Both the position numbers and the translations under genes were made by a program. The notes below the pieces were generated by a model, which saw nothing but the letters and a program-made list of their open reading frames with translations, was not told where the DNA came from and made no database searches. A DNA stretch of 38,895 nt from an uncultured Thermomicrobiales bacterium (lineage in GTDB: Bacteria > Chloroflexota > Chloroflexia > Thermomicrobiales > UBA6265): assembly GCA_902806405.1 (NCBI GenBank), contig CADCWL010000044.1, forward strand, positions 1 to 38,895, in the 5' to 3' direction. Positions 31,460 to 38,895 of the stretch are shown in pieces. The first letter of the stretch is position 1. Each line of letters begins with the position of its first letter.

Positions 31460-32374
31460 CTAGTCCCCGGCGCCGACCAACGCGCCGCCGGCTGGGGGCC
31501 GCCCGGCCCGCTCCGACCGCTCGGCGCGGATGGCGCGCACCGCGACCACGATCGCCGCCGCCCAGAGCGCGAGGATCGCGGCGTACGCGGCGTAGCGGAG
31601 GTCCGCACCGAGGCCCGCCTCGCGCATCAGCGTCCGGCCGTTGGTCAGCACGATCAGGCCGCCGACGGCCGATCCGAGGACCCGCGGGTGGAGCAGGCGA
31701 ACGAGCCAGGCGGCGAGCGGCGCCGCGATCACGCCGCCGAGGAGGAGGGCGCCGACGATCGGGAGGGCGACGACGCTCCGGTCGAGCGCGACGAAGAAGC
31801 CGACGCTGGCGCAGAGGGCGACCAGGAACTCGCTGGTGTCGACCGTGCCGATCACCTTGCGCGGCTCCATCTTGCCCGAAGAGAGGAGCGTCGGGGTCGA
31901 GATCGGACCCCAGCCGCCGCCGCCCATCGCGTCGAGGAAGCCCGCGACCAGACCGAGCGGCCCGAGCACCTTCCGGCTGACCGCACCCGCCCGCACCGGC
32001 GCCCGACCCCCAAGAAAGGCGAAGCGGACCAGCACGTAGGCGCCGAGCACGACCAGGAAGAGGGCGACGAACGGCACCACCGCCTCCGCCGAGAGCGAGG
32101 AGAGGGCGACCGCGCCGACGAAGGCGCCGGCCCCGCCCGGCAGCGCCAGCCAGGCAACGACCCGCCAGTCGGTGTTGCCGAGCTTCCAGTGCGACACCCC
32201 GGAGACGAGCGTCGTCCCCACCTCCGAGAGGTGGATGCTCGCCGAGGCGACGGCGGGGGCGACCCCGGCCGAGAGGAGCAGCGTCGACGAGGTCAGCCCG
32301 TAGGCCATCCCCAACGAGCCGTCGATCAGCTGCGCGACGAGGCCGAACACGGCCAGGACAAGGAACTTCTGCAC
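31460..32374 (-). CDS. TSUP-family (TauE/SafE) anion exporter
   Basis: A membrane protein of about 304 aa with eight or so hydrophobic spans, arranged as two repeats in the manner of the sulfite-exporter TauE/SafE (DUF81) family. Recognisable blocks are FGLVAQLIDGSLGMAYG at the start, SASIHLSEVGTT, GLVAGFLDAMGGGGWGPI in the middle, and GTVDTSEF. Members export or import sulfite, sulfonates or other organosulfur anions; the substrate cannot be told here. The GTG at 32374 is preferred because GGGGAGGGG lies 6 nt upstream; an ATG 27 nt earlier is in frame. It stands alone with its own promoter at 32429-32456. Confidence 0.88.
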   Translation of the reverse strand: MQKFLVLAVFGLVAQLIDGSLGMAYGLTSSTLLLSAGVAPAVASASIHLSEVGTTLVSGVSHWKLGNTDWRVVAWLALPGGAGAFVGAVALSSLSAEAVVPFVALFLVVLGAYVLVRFAFLGGRAPVRAGAVSRKVLGPLGLVAGFLDAMGGGGWGPISTPTLLSSGKMEPRKVIGTVDTSEFLVALCASVGFFVALDRSVVALPIVGALLLGGVIAAPLAAWLVRLLHPRVLGSAVGGLIVLTNGRTLMREAGLGADLRYAAYAAILALWAAAIVVAVRAIRAERSERAGRPPAGGALVGAGD

Positions 32375-32428
32375 GGAACCCCTCCCCTTCTCACCCCGCA
32401 TTTCCCATCTGCAGAGTGGACAAAGTGG

Positions 32429-32456
32429 AGTTTAGCGGGAACCGGGGGGATGTCAA
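32429..32456 (-). promoter_or_regulatory. Predicted promoter of the TauE/SafE-type gene
   Basis: On the minus strand a perfect -35 TTGACA (32451-32456), 16-nt spacer and TAAACT (32429-32434). Immediately downstream a direct repeat GTGGA-N4-GTGGA (32416-32429, read on plus) could be an operator. The leader to the GTG is about 50 nt. Confidence 0.55.
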
Positions 32457-32543
32457 GGGTCGACGGGGACGGCGGGCGGTGGCGGGGGCGACTCGGGTAC
32501 CGCCCCCGTCCCCACCCGACTTGACCCGCAAGGAGGCACCACG

Positions 32544-32789
32544 GTGCCGAAGCGTCCGCTCGGGAGAGCCGGCGGGACGTGTCTGGCTACGGTCGTACGC
32601 TCGATGCGAATCGGCCACGGGAGACGACGCGCGTGCCCGACGCTCGGCCGCCGGCCAGCGCGGCCGGCGCGGCCGGCGCGGTCGGCGAGGAGGGGACCCA
32701 TGGCGCGATCGACGACGCAGGTCGGAGTGCGCGACCGGGCCCGGCGCGAGCTAGCCGGCTGGGAGCTCCTCCCGGCCGAGGTCGCCTAG
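32544..32789 (+). CDS. Small hypothetical protein, possibly a remnant
   Basis: An 81-codon frame with a good ribosome site (AAGGAGG, 7 nt before GTG 32544). The middle is Arg/Pro-rich because of a tandem CGCGGCCGG repeat near 32660-32690, which argues against a folded protein. A second start, ATG 32700 behind GAGGAGGGG, would give 29 aa (MARSTTQVGVRDRARRELAG, ending LLPAEVA). Upstream, 32460-32520 can fold into an imperfect GC-rich hairpin. No family recognised. Confidence 0.3.
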   Translation: MPKRPLGRAGGTCLATVVRSMRIGHGRRRACPTLGRRPARPARPARSARRGPMARSTTQVGVRDRARRELAGWELLPAEVA

Positions 32790-33118
32790 GCACGCTTCCA
32801 TGCGCCGGGCGCTAGGGGCGATTGAACCTTTCAAGGATCTGCTGGACCACCGCGAGGCTTGGCAGCGGTTCGAGCAAGGGCGCCTCGGGCAAGCCCTCGG
32901 CAGCGACCGGCCGGCACCACCTTGGCCGGCTGGGCTGGATCCGCCCCAGGACCAGGACCGGCTCAATCGGCACGTCTACGAAGTGACCCCCGACCGCCCG
33001 CTGGCCGAAACGCCGCGCGCGTCCCGCCGAACGTGGGACCGCCTGGAGGAGGGGCCGGCGGCGCTGCCGGAGGCGGCCCTAATCGATCCGGGCATTTTTT
33101 CCGGATGGAGGGGAGGCA

Positions 33119-33259
33119 ATGGTACCGGTGATGATCCCGAACGCGACTGCCCATTTCCACCAGGACCACGAGGCGGACGTCCGAACGTGGCTGGCCGGGC
33201 AACCCGCAACCGGGCAGGTCGCACCGCTATCCGGGCTCGTCGACGAGGCGAGCCGGTAG
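33119..33259 (+). CDS. Small hypothetical protein, 46 aa
   Basis: ATG at 33119 is preceded by GGAGGGGAGG, an excellent ribosome site after a T-rich run (TTTTTT at 33095). The peptide is MVPVMIPNATAHFHQDHEAD, then VRTWLAGQPATGQ and a short polar end, with four His in its first half. No signal peptide or known family. It may be a real small gene or a chance frame. Confidence 0.35.
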   Translation: MVPVMIPNATAHFHQDHEADVRTWLAGQPATGQVAPLSGLVDEASR

Positions 33260-33329
33260 CCGGGTCACCGGGTTTGAGGGATCTACCGACCTACCACCCC
33301 TTGGCCTCCGGGTCGTCTTCGTCGTCAAC

Positions 33330-33494
33330 TCAGGAGGCGCCGTTGCGCCGATATCCGGCGTACCCCGCCCGCAAGGCGTCCAGCCCGAATCGGTCTCGCA
33401 AAACGGCGCCGGGCTTCTCCCCTAAAAGGACACCCGGAGCCCGCAGCCGCGCTACCTCTTCCCGATGCTGGTCACCCCTGACCCGCCGTACCAT
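33330..33494 (-). CDS. Possible small basic protein downstream of metH, 54 aa
   Basis: ATG 33494 encodes MVRRVRGDQHREEVARLRAPG, then GEKPGAVLRDRFGLDALRAG and a stop at 33330. It is on the metH strand, 107 nt past the metH stop, without a clear ribosome site. Helical and basic; no family recognised. Low confidence. Confidence 0.25.
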   Translation of the reverse strand: MVRRVRGDQHREEVARLRAPGVLLGEKPGAVLRDRFGLDALRAGYAGYRRNGAS

Positions 33495-33601
33495 ACGCTC
33501 TGCCGAGGTTGAGGTCGCGCCGACGACGACAAACCCGGCCCCCCTGCCTGCTCGTTTCCCGAGCCCTCGCATGCCCCTCCGCATCGGACCCTGTCGTGGC
33601 G

Positions 33602-36600
33602 TCAGTGCCCCTCCGGCCCGCCGCCCGTCCCGCCCGTCGTCGCCATCGCGAAGTAGCGGGCGTCGGGGTGGGAGACAACGAGGGCCGCGGTCGTCTGCTC
33701 CGGCTCGAACTGGAAGCCGTCCGTGACGCGGACGCCGATGCTGCCGGCGTCGAGGAGCTTGTCGACCAACGCGTGCTGCTCCAGGTCCGGGCAGGAGGGG
33801 TAGCCCCAGGAGTAGCGCTTGCCCTGCTCCTCGCCGATGCCGAGCTCGCGGCGGACGCGCTGGTGGGCGTACTCCGCCAGCCCCTCGGCGCTCTGGACGC
33901 TGAGGCCGTGCGCGTAGTAGCTGGCGGAGTACTCGCCGGCGGCCTGGAGGCGCTCGGTCCGCTCCGTGGCGCCGGCCCCGACCGTTACCAACTGGAGCGC
34001 GAGGACGTCGCGGCGGCCGGCCGCGAGGGGCAGGAAGTAGTCGGCCAGGCAGAGGCGGTCGCGGCGCGGCTGGCGGGGGAAGGGAAAGCGGCCCAGCTCC
34101 CGCTCCGCCTCGTTCGGGGCGAAGACGACCAGGTCGTTGCCGTCCGAGTTGACCGGGAAGTAGCCGTAACGGACGCGGGGTTGGAGCCAGCCGTCGCGCT
34201 CCGCCTCCGCCTGCATCTCCCGCAGGCGGGGAAGAAATTCCTCCTCCTGCAACCGCTCCCACGCCTCGTCCTTGACCCCCTTGCCGCCCCAGTGGAGGCG
34301 GAAGAGCGTCTTCAGGTCGAGGCAGGGCCAGACGTCGGCGAGGGTGATGCCGTCCATCTCGCGCACGCCCCAGAAGGGGGGCTTCGGCGGCTCCACCCTG
34401 CGCACCGTCGCGCCGTCGGTCGCCGTCGTCTCGTCGGAGACGCTGAAGGCGGCGCGGCCCGGCCGGCCGAGCGCCGTCCGCGCCGTCTCGACCGTCGTCC
34501 GGACGAGATCTTGCCGCGCCTCGGGGACGACGATCCGGTCCATCAGCGACAGGCCCTCGAAGGCGTCCTTGGCGTAGAAGACGCCCGGCTCGTAGGGCGT
34601 CCCCTCGTCGACGAAGAGGGTCCGCTGGGCGTAGGCGCGGTTGATCGCGGCGCCGCCGATGATCACCGGGAACTGCAGACCGGCCTGATGCAGCTCCTTG
34701 ACGCAGAGCGGCATCTGCTTCGACGTGGAGACCAAGAGCGCGGAGAGGCCGATCGCGGTGGCGTTGACCTCCTTCGCCTTGTCGATGATCCGGTTGACCG
34801 GGACCTGCTTGCCCAGGTCGTGGACGGTGTAACCGTTGTTGGAGAGGATCGTGTTGACCAGGTTCTTGCCGATGTCGTGGACGTCGCCGAAGACGGTCGC
34901 CAGCACGACCGTCCCCTTGGTCGTCCCCTCCTGCTTCTCCAGGTAATTCTCGAGGCGGCCGACCGCCTTCTTCATCGCCTCGGCGGATTGGAGGACGAAG
35001 GGGAGGATCAGTTCGCCGGCGCCGAACTTGTCGCCGACCTCCTTCATCGCCGGCAGCAGGACGTCGTTCAGGACCTCGACCGGGTCGCGGTTCGCCACCG
35101 CGGCGTCGACGTCGGCCTCGATCCCCTCCTTCTTGCGGAGGAGGATCCGGTGGTGGAGGCGCTCCTCGGGGCTCATCTCCGCCATCGGGTCGGGGCCGCC
35201 GGCGTCGACCGCCTCCTCCCGCCCCTCGAAGTGGTCGATCAGGCGGGCGAGGGCGTCCGGGCGGCGCGCCAGGACCAGATCCTCGGCCAGCTCCCGCTCC
35301 TGGGCCGGGATCTCGGCGAAGGGGACGACGTGGGAGGGGTGGACGATCGCCAGGTCGAGCCCGGCGCGCACCGCGTGGTAAAGGAAGACGGCGTTGACGA
35401 CCTTGCGCGCGACCGGGTTCAGCCCGAACGAGACGTTGGAGATGCCGAGGATTGTCAGGACGCCGGGGAGCCGCTCCTCGATCAGGCGGATACCGTCGAT
35501 CGTCTCGACGGCCGAGCGGAAGAACTCCTCCTCGCCGGTGGAGAGGGGAAAGGTCAGGGGGTCGAAGATCAGGGCGTCGGGGCGGAGGCCGTACTCGCCG
35601 GTGACGATGCCGTGGATCTGCTCGGCGACGGCGGCCTTGCGCTCGGCCGTCTTCGCCATCCCCTCCTCGTCGATCGTCATCGCCACGACGGCGGCGCCGT
35701 GGGCGACGACGTGCGGCATCACCGCCTCGATCCGGCCGCGGCCGTTCTCCATGTTGATCGAGTTGACGACGGCCCGGCCGGGGTACTGCTCCAGCGAGTC
35801 CTGGAGGACGTCCGCCTCGGTCGAGTCGAGGACGAGCGGGCCTTCGACGTTGAGCGCCAGCTTCTTGGTCAGCTTGCGCAGCGTCTCCCGCTCGTCGGTC
35901 CGCTCCGTCATCGCCACGCAGACGTCGAGGGCGTGGGCGCCCTCGTCCATCTGGCTCCGGGCGACGGTGATCATCCCGTCGAGGTCGTCGGCCAGCGCCA
36001 GCCGCTTGATCTTGCGGGAGCCGAGGGTGTTGACCCGCTCGCCGACGATCAGCGGCCCCGGGTCCTGGTGGAGATCGACCCCCCGGACCATGCTCGCGAT
36101 CAGCGGCAGCGGATCGCTCGGGCGGGAGACGGTCGGGCGGGTGCCGACCTCGCGGACCAGCGCCGCCAGGTGCTCCGGCGTGGTGCCGCAGCAGCCGCCG
36201 ACGAGGCCGACGCCGAACTGCTCGACCATCCCCCGGAGGGCGCGGGCCATCGGCTCCGGCTCCAGCGGGTAGAGCGCCTTACCGTCGACGTTCTGGGGAA
36301 GCCCCGCGTTCGGGATGATCGAGACCGGCTTGGTCGAGTGCTCGCCGAGGTAGCGGGCCGGCTCCCGCATGTGCTCCGGCCCGGTCGAGCAGTTCAGGCC
36401 GAGGATATCGACCGGCAGCGCCTCCAGGATCGCCAGCGCGGCGGCGATGTCGGTCCCGAGCAGCATCCGGCCGCTCGTGTCGAGCGTCACCTGGGCCTGG
36501 ATCGGGACGAAGACGCCCGTCTCCTGGCGGACGCGGAGGATGGCGTGGACCGCCGCCTTCAGCTCCAGGATGTCCTGCGTCGTCTCGATCAGGAGGACGT

Positions 36601-37081
36601 CGCTGCCGCCGTCGACGAGCCCGCGGACCTGGTCGACGAAGAGCTCGACGACCTCCCCGAAGCGGGCGTTGCCGAGCATCGGGTCTTCGGACGCGGGAAG
36701 CAGCCCCGTCGGGCCGATCGAGCCGGCCACGAAGCGGGCGCGGGAGGGGGTGGCAAAGCCGTCGGCGACCTTGCGGGCGAGGGCCGCGGCGGTCCGGTTC
36801 TGCTCGTAGGTCCGCTCGCCGAGGCCGTACTCCTCCAGCTTGAGGAGGCTGCCGCCGAAGGTGTCGGTCTCGACGACGTCGACGCCGACCTCGAAGAAGC
36901 TCGCGTGGACCGCCTCGATCAGGCCGGGGTTGTGGAAGACGAGGTTCTCGTTGCAGCCCTCGATCCCGCCGTAGCCGGCGGCGTCCAGGTCGTAGGTCTG
37001 GACCGAGGTCCCCATCGCTCCGTCGTAGATGACGACGCGCTCGCGGACGAGGTCGAGGAACGGGGTGGTGCTGCGGCTCAT
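33602..37081 (-). CDS. metH: Cobalamin-dependent methionine synthase MetH
   Basis: This enzyme transfers the methyl group of 5-methyltetrahydrofolate to homocysteine through methylcobalamin in the cytoplasm. At 1159 aa it is a full four-module protein. Homocysteine-binding barrel (about 1-315) with zinc ligands Cys 231, Cys 297 and Cys 298 (GLNCSTG, GGCCGT). Folate-binding barrel (about 340-600, VGERVNTLGSR and ILGISNVSFGL). Cap plus cobalamin domain (about 635-880) with GDVHDIGKN, whose His 735 ligates cobalt. Reactivation domain (about 905-1159) with GYPSCPD and SHPDARYFA, which uses S-adenosylmethionine. The frame extends upstream to 37225, but homology starts at FLDLVRERVVIYDGAMGT. ATG 37081 is the likely start; its ribosome site (AAGGGGG) is rather distant. 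No cobalamin riboswitch is recognisable upstream. Confidence 0.97.
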   Translation of the reverse strand: MSRSTTPFLDLVRERVVIYDGAMGTSVQTYDLDAAGYGGIEGCNENLVFHNPGLIEAVHASFFEVGVDVVETDTFGGSLLKLEEYGLGERTYEQNRTAAALARKVADGFATPSRARFVAGSIGPTGLLPASEDPMLGNARFGEVVELFVDQVRGLVDGGSDVLLIETTQDILELKAAVHAILRVRQETGVFVPIQAQVTLDTSGRMLLGTDIAAALAILEALPVDILGLNCSTGPEHMREPARYLGEHSTKPVSIIPNAGLPQNVDGKALYPLEPEPMARALRGMVEQFGVGLVGGCCGTTPEHLAALVREVGTRPTVSRPSDPLPLIASMVRGVDLHQDPGPLIVGERVNTLGSRKIKRLALADDLDGMITVARSQMDEGAHALDVCVAMTERTDERETLRKLTKKLALNVEGPLVLDSTEADVLQDSLEQYPGRAVVNSINMENGRGRIEAVMPHVVAHGAAVVAMTIDEEGMAKTAERKAAVAEQIHGIVTGEYGLRPDALIFDPLTFPLSTGEEEFFRSAVETIDGIRLIEERLPGVLTILGISNVSFGLNPVARKVVNAVFLYHAVRAGLDLAIVHPSHVVPFAEIPAQERELAEDLVLARRPDALARLIDHFEGREEAVDAGGPDPMAEMSPEERLHHRILLRKKEGIEADVDAAVANRDPVEVLNDVLLPAMKEVGDKFGAGELILPFVLQSAEAMKKAVGRLENYLEKQEGTTKGTVVLATVFGDVHDIGKNLVNTILSNNGYTVHDLGKQVPVNRIIDKAKEVNATAIGLSALLVSTSKQMPLCVKELHQAGLQFPVIIGGAAINRAYAQRTLFVDEGTPYEPGVFYAKDAFEGLSLMDRIVVPEARQDLVRTTVETARTALGRPGRAAFSVSDETTATDGATVRRVEPPKPPFWGVREMDGITLADVWPCLDLKTLFRLHWGGKGVKDEAWERLQEEEFLPRLREMQAEAERDGWLQPRVRYGYFPVNSDGNDLVVFAPNEAERELGRFPFPRQPRRDRLCLADYFLPLAAGRRDVLALQLVTVGAGATERTERLQAAGEYSASYYAHGLSVQSAEGLAEYAHQRVRRELGIGEEQGKRYSWGYPSCPDLEQHALVDKLLDAGSIGVRVTDGFQFEPEQTTAALVVSHPDARYFAMATTGGTGGGPEGH

Positions 37082-37581
37082 GCTGGTCTTGGCCCCCTTG
37101 GCCGGCGTGCGACCCGAAGGGGCCAGAATCCGGCGCGGCGCCGCGGGAAGTCGGATCGGGCTGCGGCGCTCTCCATTGTAGTGCCAGGAGGCACGCGGGT
37201 TGGGCCACCTGGCATATCGGCGCATGCCGGTTCCGGGCCCGATCCGCGGGGCCCGCGGCCGGAAGGACCCGCCTTAAGCTAAGGCGCCGGCGGGAACGGC
37301 GACATGGAGCGGCCGACAGTGGCAACAGGAGGACGTGCATCCAGCGGCCTAGCCGATTCTCCGGCTGGGGGTACAACCCTCGAATCCCGGACGGGACCGG
37401 CCGATGTCGGCCTCCTCAGCGCACTCCTCGGATTCGCAGGCGTCTCGGCGCTTACGGGCCTCAGGAAGGGCCGCGACCGGGTTGGCGACGATCACAGGAC
37501 ACGACTTCGGAGGCTTCCCTCCTCCTGCTACACTCCGCCGACCCAGGCCAAGCGATCGTCCGGGGGCGGGAGGAGGCGACG
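37082..37581. other. Divergent intergenic region between metH and the coiled-coil protein gene
   Basis: 500 nt. On the minus strand TACAAT (37175-37180) is a good metH -10 element about 95 nt from its ATG, without a clear -35; a TGCCAGG/CCTGGCA inverted pair flanks that area. At 37270-37286 a perfect palindrome CGCCTTA-AGC-TAAGGCG is a candidate operator. No gene, and no cobalamin or SAM riboswitch signature that I can recognise. Confidence 0.4.
37506..37534 (+). promoter_or_regulatory. Predicted promoter of the coiled-coil protein gene
   Basis: TTCGGA (37506-37511), 17-nt spacer, then TACACT (37529-37534) preceded by TGC, an extended -10. The leader to the ATG at 37582 would be about 40 nt. 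Confidence 0.4.
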
Positions 37582-38517
37582 ATGCAGGAGCGCGCGGGCG
37601 GGGGCACGGCCGACCGGATCGACGCCGATGACTCCGCGCTCGCGCGGGAACTGGCGACCGCCCGCGAGCGCCTCGCCTTCTACGAGGGGTTCGACCGCCT
37701 GATCCAGGAGAACATCGCCCGCTCCGGCGACCTGATGCGTGAGGCGATCGCCCAGCGCGAGGCCTCCGCCCGCGAGGCAGCCCGCGCCCGCGCCGAGCTC
37801 GACCGCCGGCTGGACGAGCAGCGCGCCACCCTCTCCGGCCTCGGCGAGGAACTGGTCGCGCTCCAGGAGCGGACCGGCGTCCTTGCCCGCCGCGTCATCG
37901 CCGCCCTCGACGATCTAACCGGGGTGCCGGTCTTTCCGGCCCCGGCCGGGGCCGCCCCATCCCCCGCCCCGTCGGCGGCGGTCCCGCCCGCGGCGGCGGC
38001 ACCCGGCGGAGGAGCGGGGGCCGCCGCCCTTCCATCGCTGGGCGACACCGGCGCGACGTCCAACGCCGCCGGGACGGCCGCGGCACCCGCCGCCCCGGCC
38101 GTCTTCTTCCCGCCCCGGGCGGACGTCCCGACGGCGGCATCGAGCGCGCCGTCGGTGGCGGCGGCGCCGCTCGCCCCGGCCTCGGACGCCGCCGCGGTGT
38201 TGGCACCGGAGGGGGGTGCCGTCGACGGAGGGTCCCCATCCGCACCGGAGCAGCCGCGCTCGGTCGCGGTCGTGGTCCACGGCGTGCCGCGGGCCGCCGC
38301 CGCCCTCTCGCTCCAGCGGCACCTCGCCGCCCTGCCGGCGGTGGAGGCGGTCGAGGCCCGGGAGTACGCCGGCGGCGTGCTCCGCCTCCAGGTTCAGACC
38401 CGCGCCCCGCTCGCCGTCGACGACCTCCGGGCTTGGGAGGAGGGCGCCGGCTTGGAGCCGGTCCACGTGCTGCCGGGGGTGATCGAGGTCGCGCTGCCGG
38501 GGGCGTCCGGGCGGTAG
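37582..38517 (+). CDS. Coiled-coil protein with Pro/Ala linker and C-terminal ferredoxin-like domain
   Basis: A 311-aa cytoplasmic protein of unknown function. Residues 15-105 are charged, with heptad-like spacing (ELATARERLAFYEGFDRLI, then ARAELDRRLDEQRATL), predicting a long coiled coil. Residues 115-225 are Ala/Pro/Gly-rich, a flexible linker. The end (about 228-307: SVAVVVHGVPRAAAALSLQRHL, AVEAVEAREYAGGVLRLQV, PVHVLPGVIEVAL) alternates strand-helix-strand like a small heavy-metal-associated or ACT-like fold, but without the CxxC of metal carriers. Start ATG behind GGGAGGAGG. This architecture suggests an oligomeric scaffold or adaptor; I cannot assign a family. Confidence 0.75.
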   Translation: MQERAGGGTADRIDADDSALARELATARERLAFYEGFDRLIQENIARSGDLMREAIAQREASAREAARARAELDRRLDEQRATLSGLGEELVALQERTGVLARRVIAALDDLTGVPVFPAPAGAAPSPAPSAAVPPAAAAPGGGAGAAALPSLGDTGATSNAAGTAAAPAAPAVFFPPRADVPTAASSAPSVAAAPLAPASDAAAVLAPEGGAVDGGSPSAPEQPRSVAVVVHGVPRAAAALSLQRHLAALPAVEAVEAREYAGGVLRLQVQTRAPLAVDDLRAWEEGAGLEPVHVLPGVIEVALPGASGR

Positions 38518-38553
38518 GGCACGTCCGAGACGGCGGGGCGTGGGCAAGGCGTG

Positions 38554-38895
38554 ATGTTCGAAGGATTCTTACTGGAGACGATCGACGCCGGCGAGGCGGC
38601 CCTTCGGGTGCGGCACGGTGGGAGCGGTCCGCCCGTCCTCCTCCTGCACGGGCACCCGCGAACCCACGCCACCTGGCACCAAGTTGCGCCGCTGCTGACG
38701 CAGGACCACCGCGTGGTCTGCCCGGATCTTCGCGGCTACGGCAGATCCTCCAAACCGCCGACCACCCCGAACCACGAGCCGTACTCCAAGCGGGCGATGG
38801 CGCGGGACATGATCGAGGTGATGCGGCAGCTCGGCTTCGACCAGTTCTTCCTCGCCGGCCACGATCGCGGCGGTCGCTGCGCCTACCGGCTTTTT
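38554..38895 (+). CDS. Alpha/beta hydrolase, fluoroacetate/haloacetate dehalogenase-like (3' end missing)
   Basis: The first 114 residues of an alpha/beta hydrolase cut by the window edge. The oxyanion-hole motif is LLLHGHPRTHATWH, followed by CPDLRGYGRSSKP. The nucleophile elbow is GHDRGGR: the Asp nucleophile with Arg at +1 and +4 is the arrangement of fluoroacetate dehalogenases (DehH1 type), which hydrolyse the carbon-halogen bond. The catalytic His and acid would lie beyond the window. Start: ATG 38554, with AAGG 5 nt upstream; a GTG one codon earlier is possible. It follows the coiled-coil gene by 36 nt. Related epoxide hydrolases share much of this pattern, so the substrate is not proven. 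Confidence 0.85.
   Translation, partial: MFEGFLLETIDAGEAALRVRHGGSGPPVLLLHGHPRTHATWHQVAPLLTQDHRVVCPDLRGYGRSSKPPTTPNHEPYSKRAMARDMIEVMRQLGFDQFFLAGHDRGGRCAYRLF

Larger units (their letters stand above)
32790..33601. other. Gene-poor stretch with possible remnants
   Basis: About 800 nt downstream of metH. A plus-strand frame from 32800 begins with RRALGAIEPFKDLLDH and WQRFEQGRLGQAL, loosely like the C-terminal part of UPF0158-type proteins, then degenerates. Apart from the two small ORFs listed separately I see no genes, RNAs or repeats, and no obvious terminator for metH. Confidence 0.35.

Noticed and set aside
33509..37282. A 1257-codon open frame on the plus strand opposite metH
   Set aside because: It is an antisense shadow caused by the GC-rich third positions of metH; composition is Asp/Arg/Val-rich without motifs, while metH on the other strand has every catalytic motif.
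37082..37300. Possible cobalamin or SAM riboswitch upstream of metH
   Set aside because: I looked for the conserved core elements of both on the minus strand and could not recognise them; only unrelated short hairpins are present.
1..38895. CRISPR arrays, tRNA or rRNA genes
   Set aside because: No regularly spaced repeats, cloverleaf-like TPsiC/anticodon patterns or rRNA-like stretches were recognised by eye.

Overview
The window is very GC-rich (third codon positions almost all G/C), uses many GTG starts and at least one TTG start, and carries proteins in the style of the Chloroflexota class Thermomicrobia, such as a Tat-exported sugar-binding protein and a GlpS/GlpT-like ATPase pair. That assignment is an inference from gene content and composition; no rRNA or other marker is present.

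Layout. (1) 1-6901, plus strand: a polyol/sugar ABC importer (two MalF/MalG-type permeases, the first cut by the window edge, and two tandem MalK-like ATPases), then a D-2-hydroxyacid dehydrogenase and an FGGY sugar kinase. (2) 7127-11431, minus strand: a ribose-type ABC importer (binding protein, permease, double ATPase). A large hairpin separates it from the convergent kinase. (3) 11.9-14.5 kb: a decaying PadR-controlled module. A DUF1772 gene looks intact and an NmrA-like gene carries two frameshifts. The divergent padR is frameshifted and interrupted by an 858-bp IS5-family element with perfect 19-bp ends. A PadR-type operator survives between the divergent genes. (4) 14464-16904, minus: a glutamine-synthetase-family enzyme and a small exported protein. 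(5) 17410-18083: a 674-bp unit bounded by perfect 17-bp inverted repeats with TA at both edges, holding one conserved-looking 118-aa gene and no transposase. (6) 18.1-22.6 kb, gene-sparse: a MarR remnant, an 88-aa acidic protein, a run of three small plus-strand genes (an exported Gly/Asp-rich protein and two peptides, one with the repeated motif LHPLHxVYLG) closed by a strong hairpin, and an Hsp20 gene.

(7) 22.6-31.4 kb, plus: metal homeostasis. An ArsR regulator is translationally coupled to a P1B metal ATPase with a CSC motif where CPC is usual. A single-span exported protein follows, then a complete troA-troB-troC-troD-troR-like Mn/Zn uptake operon ending with its own DtxR/MntR-type regulator and a strong terminator. 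The troA leader has an extended -10 overlapped by a palindrome, plus a nine-codon mini-ORF. (8) 31460-32374, minus: a TauE/SafE-type exporter with a good promoter. (9) 32.5-33.6 kb: gene-poor, with small ORFs behind good ribosome-binding sites. (10) 33602-37081, minus: cobalamin-dependent methionine synthase MetH with all domains. (11) 37582-38895, plus: a coiled-coil protein with a Pro/Ala linker and a small alpha/beta domain, then the start of a fluoroacetate-dehalogenase-like hydrolase cut by the window edge.

Functionally, regions 1 and 2 look like carbohydrate uptake and first-step catabolism, region 7 is metal import and export under two metalloregulators, and regions 3, 5 and 9 are the accessory or decaying parts. 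The least explained items are the single-gene unit with transposon-like ends and the small-peptide operon.
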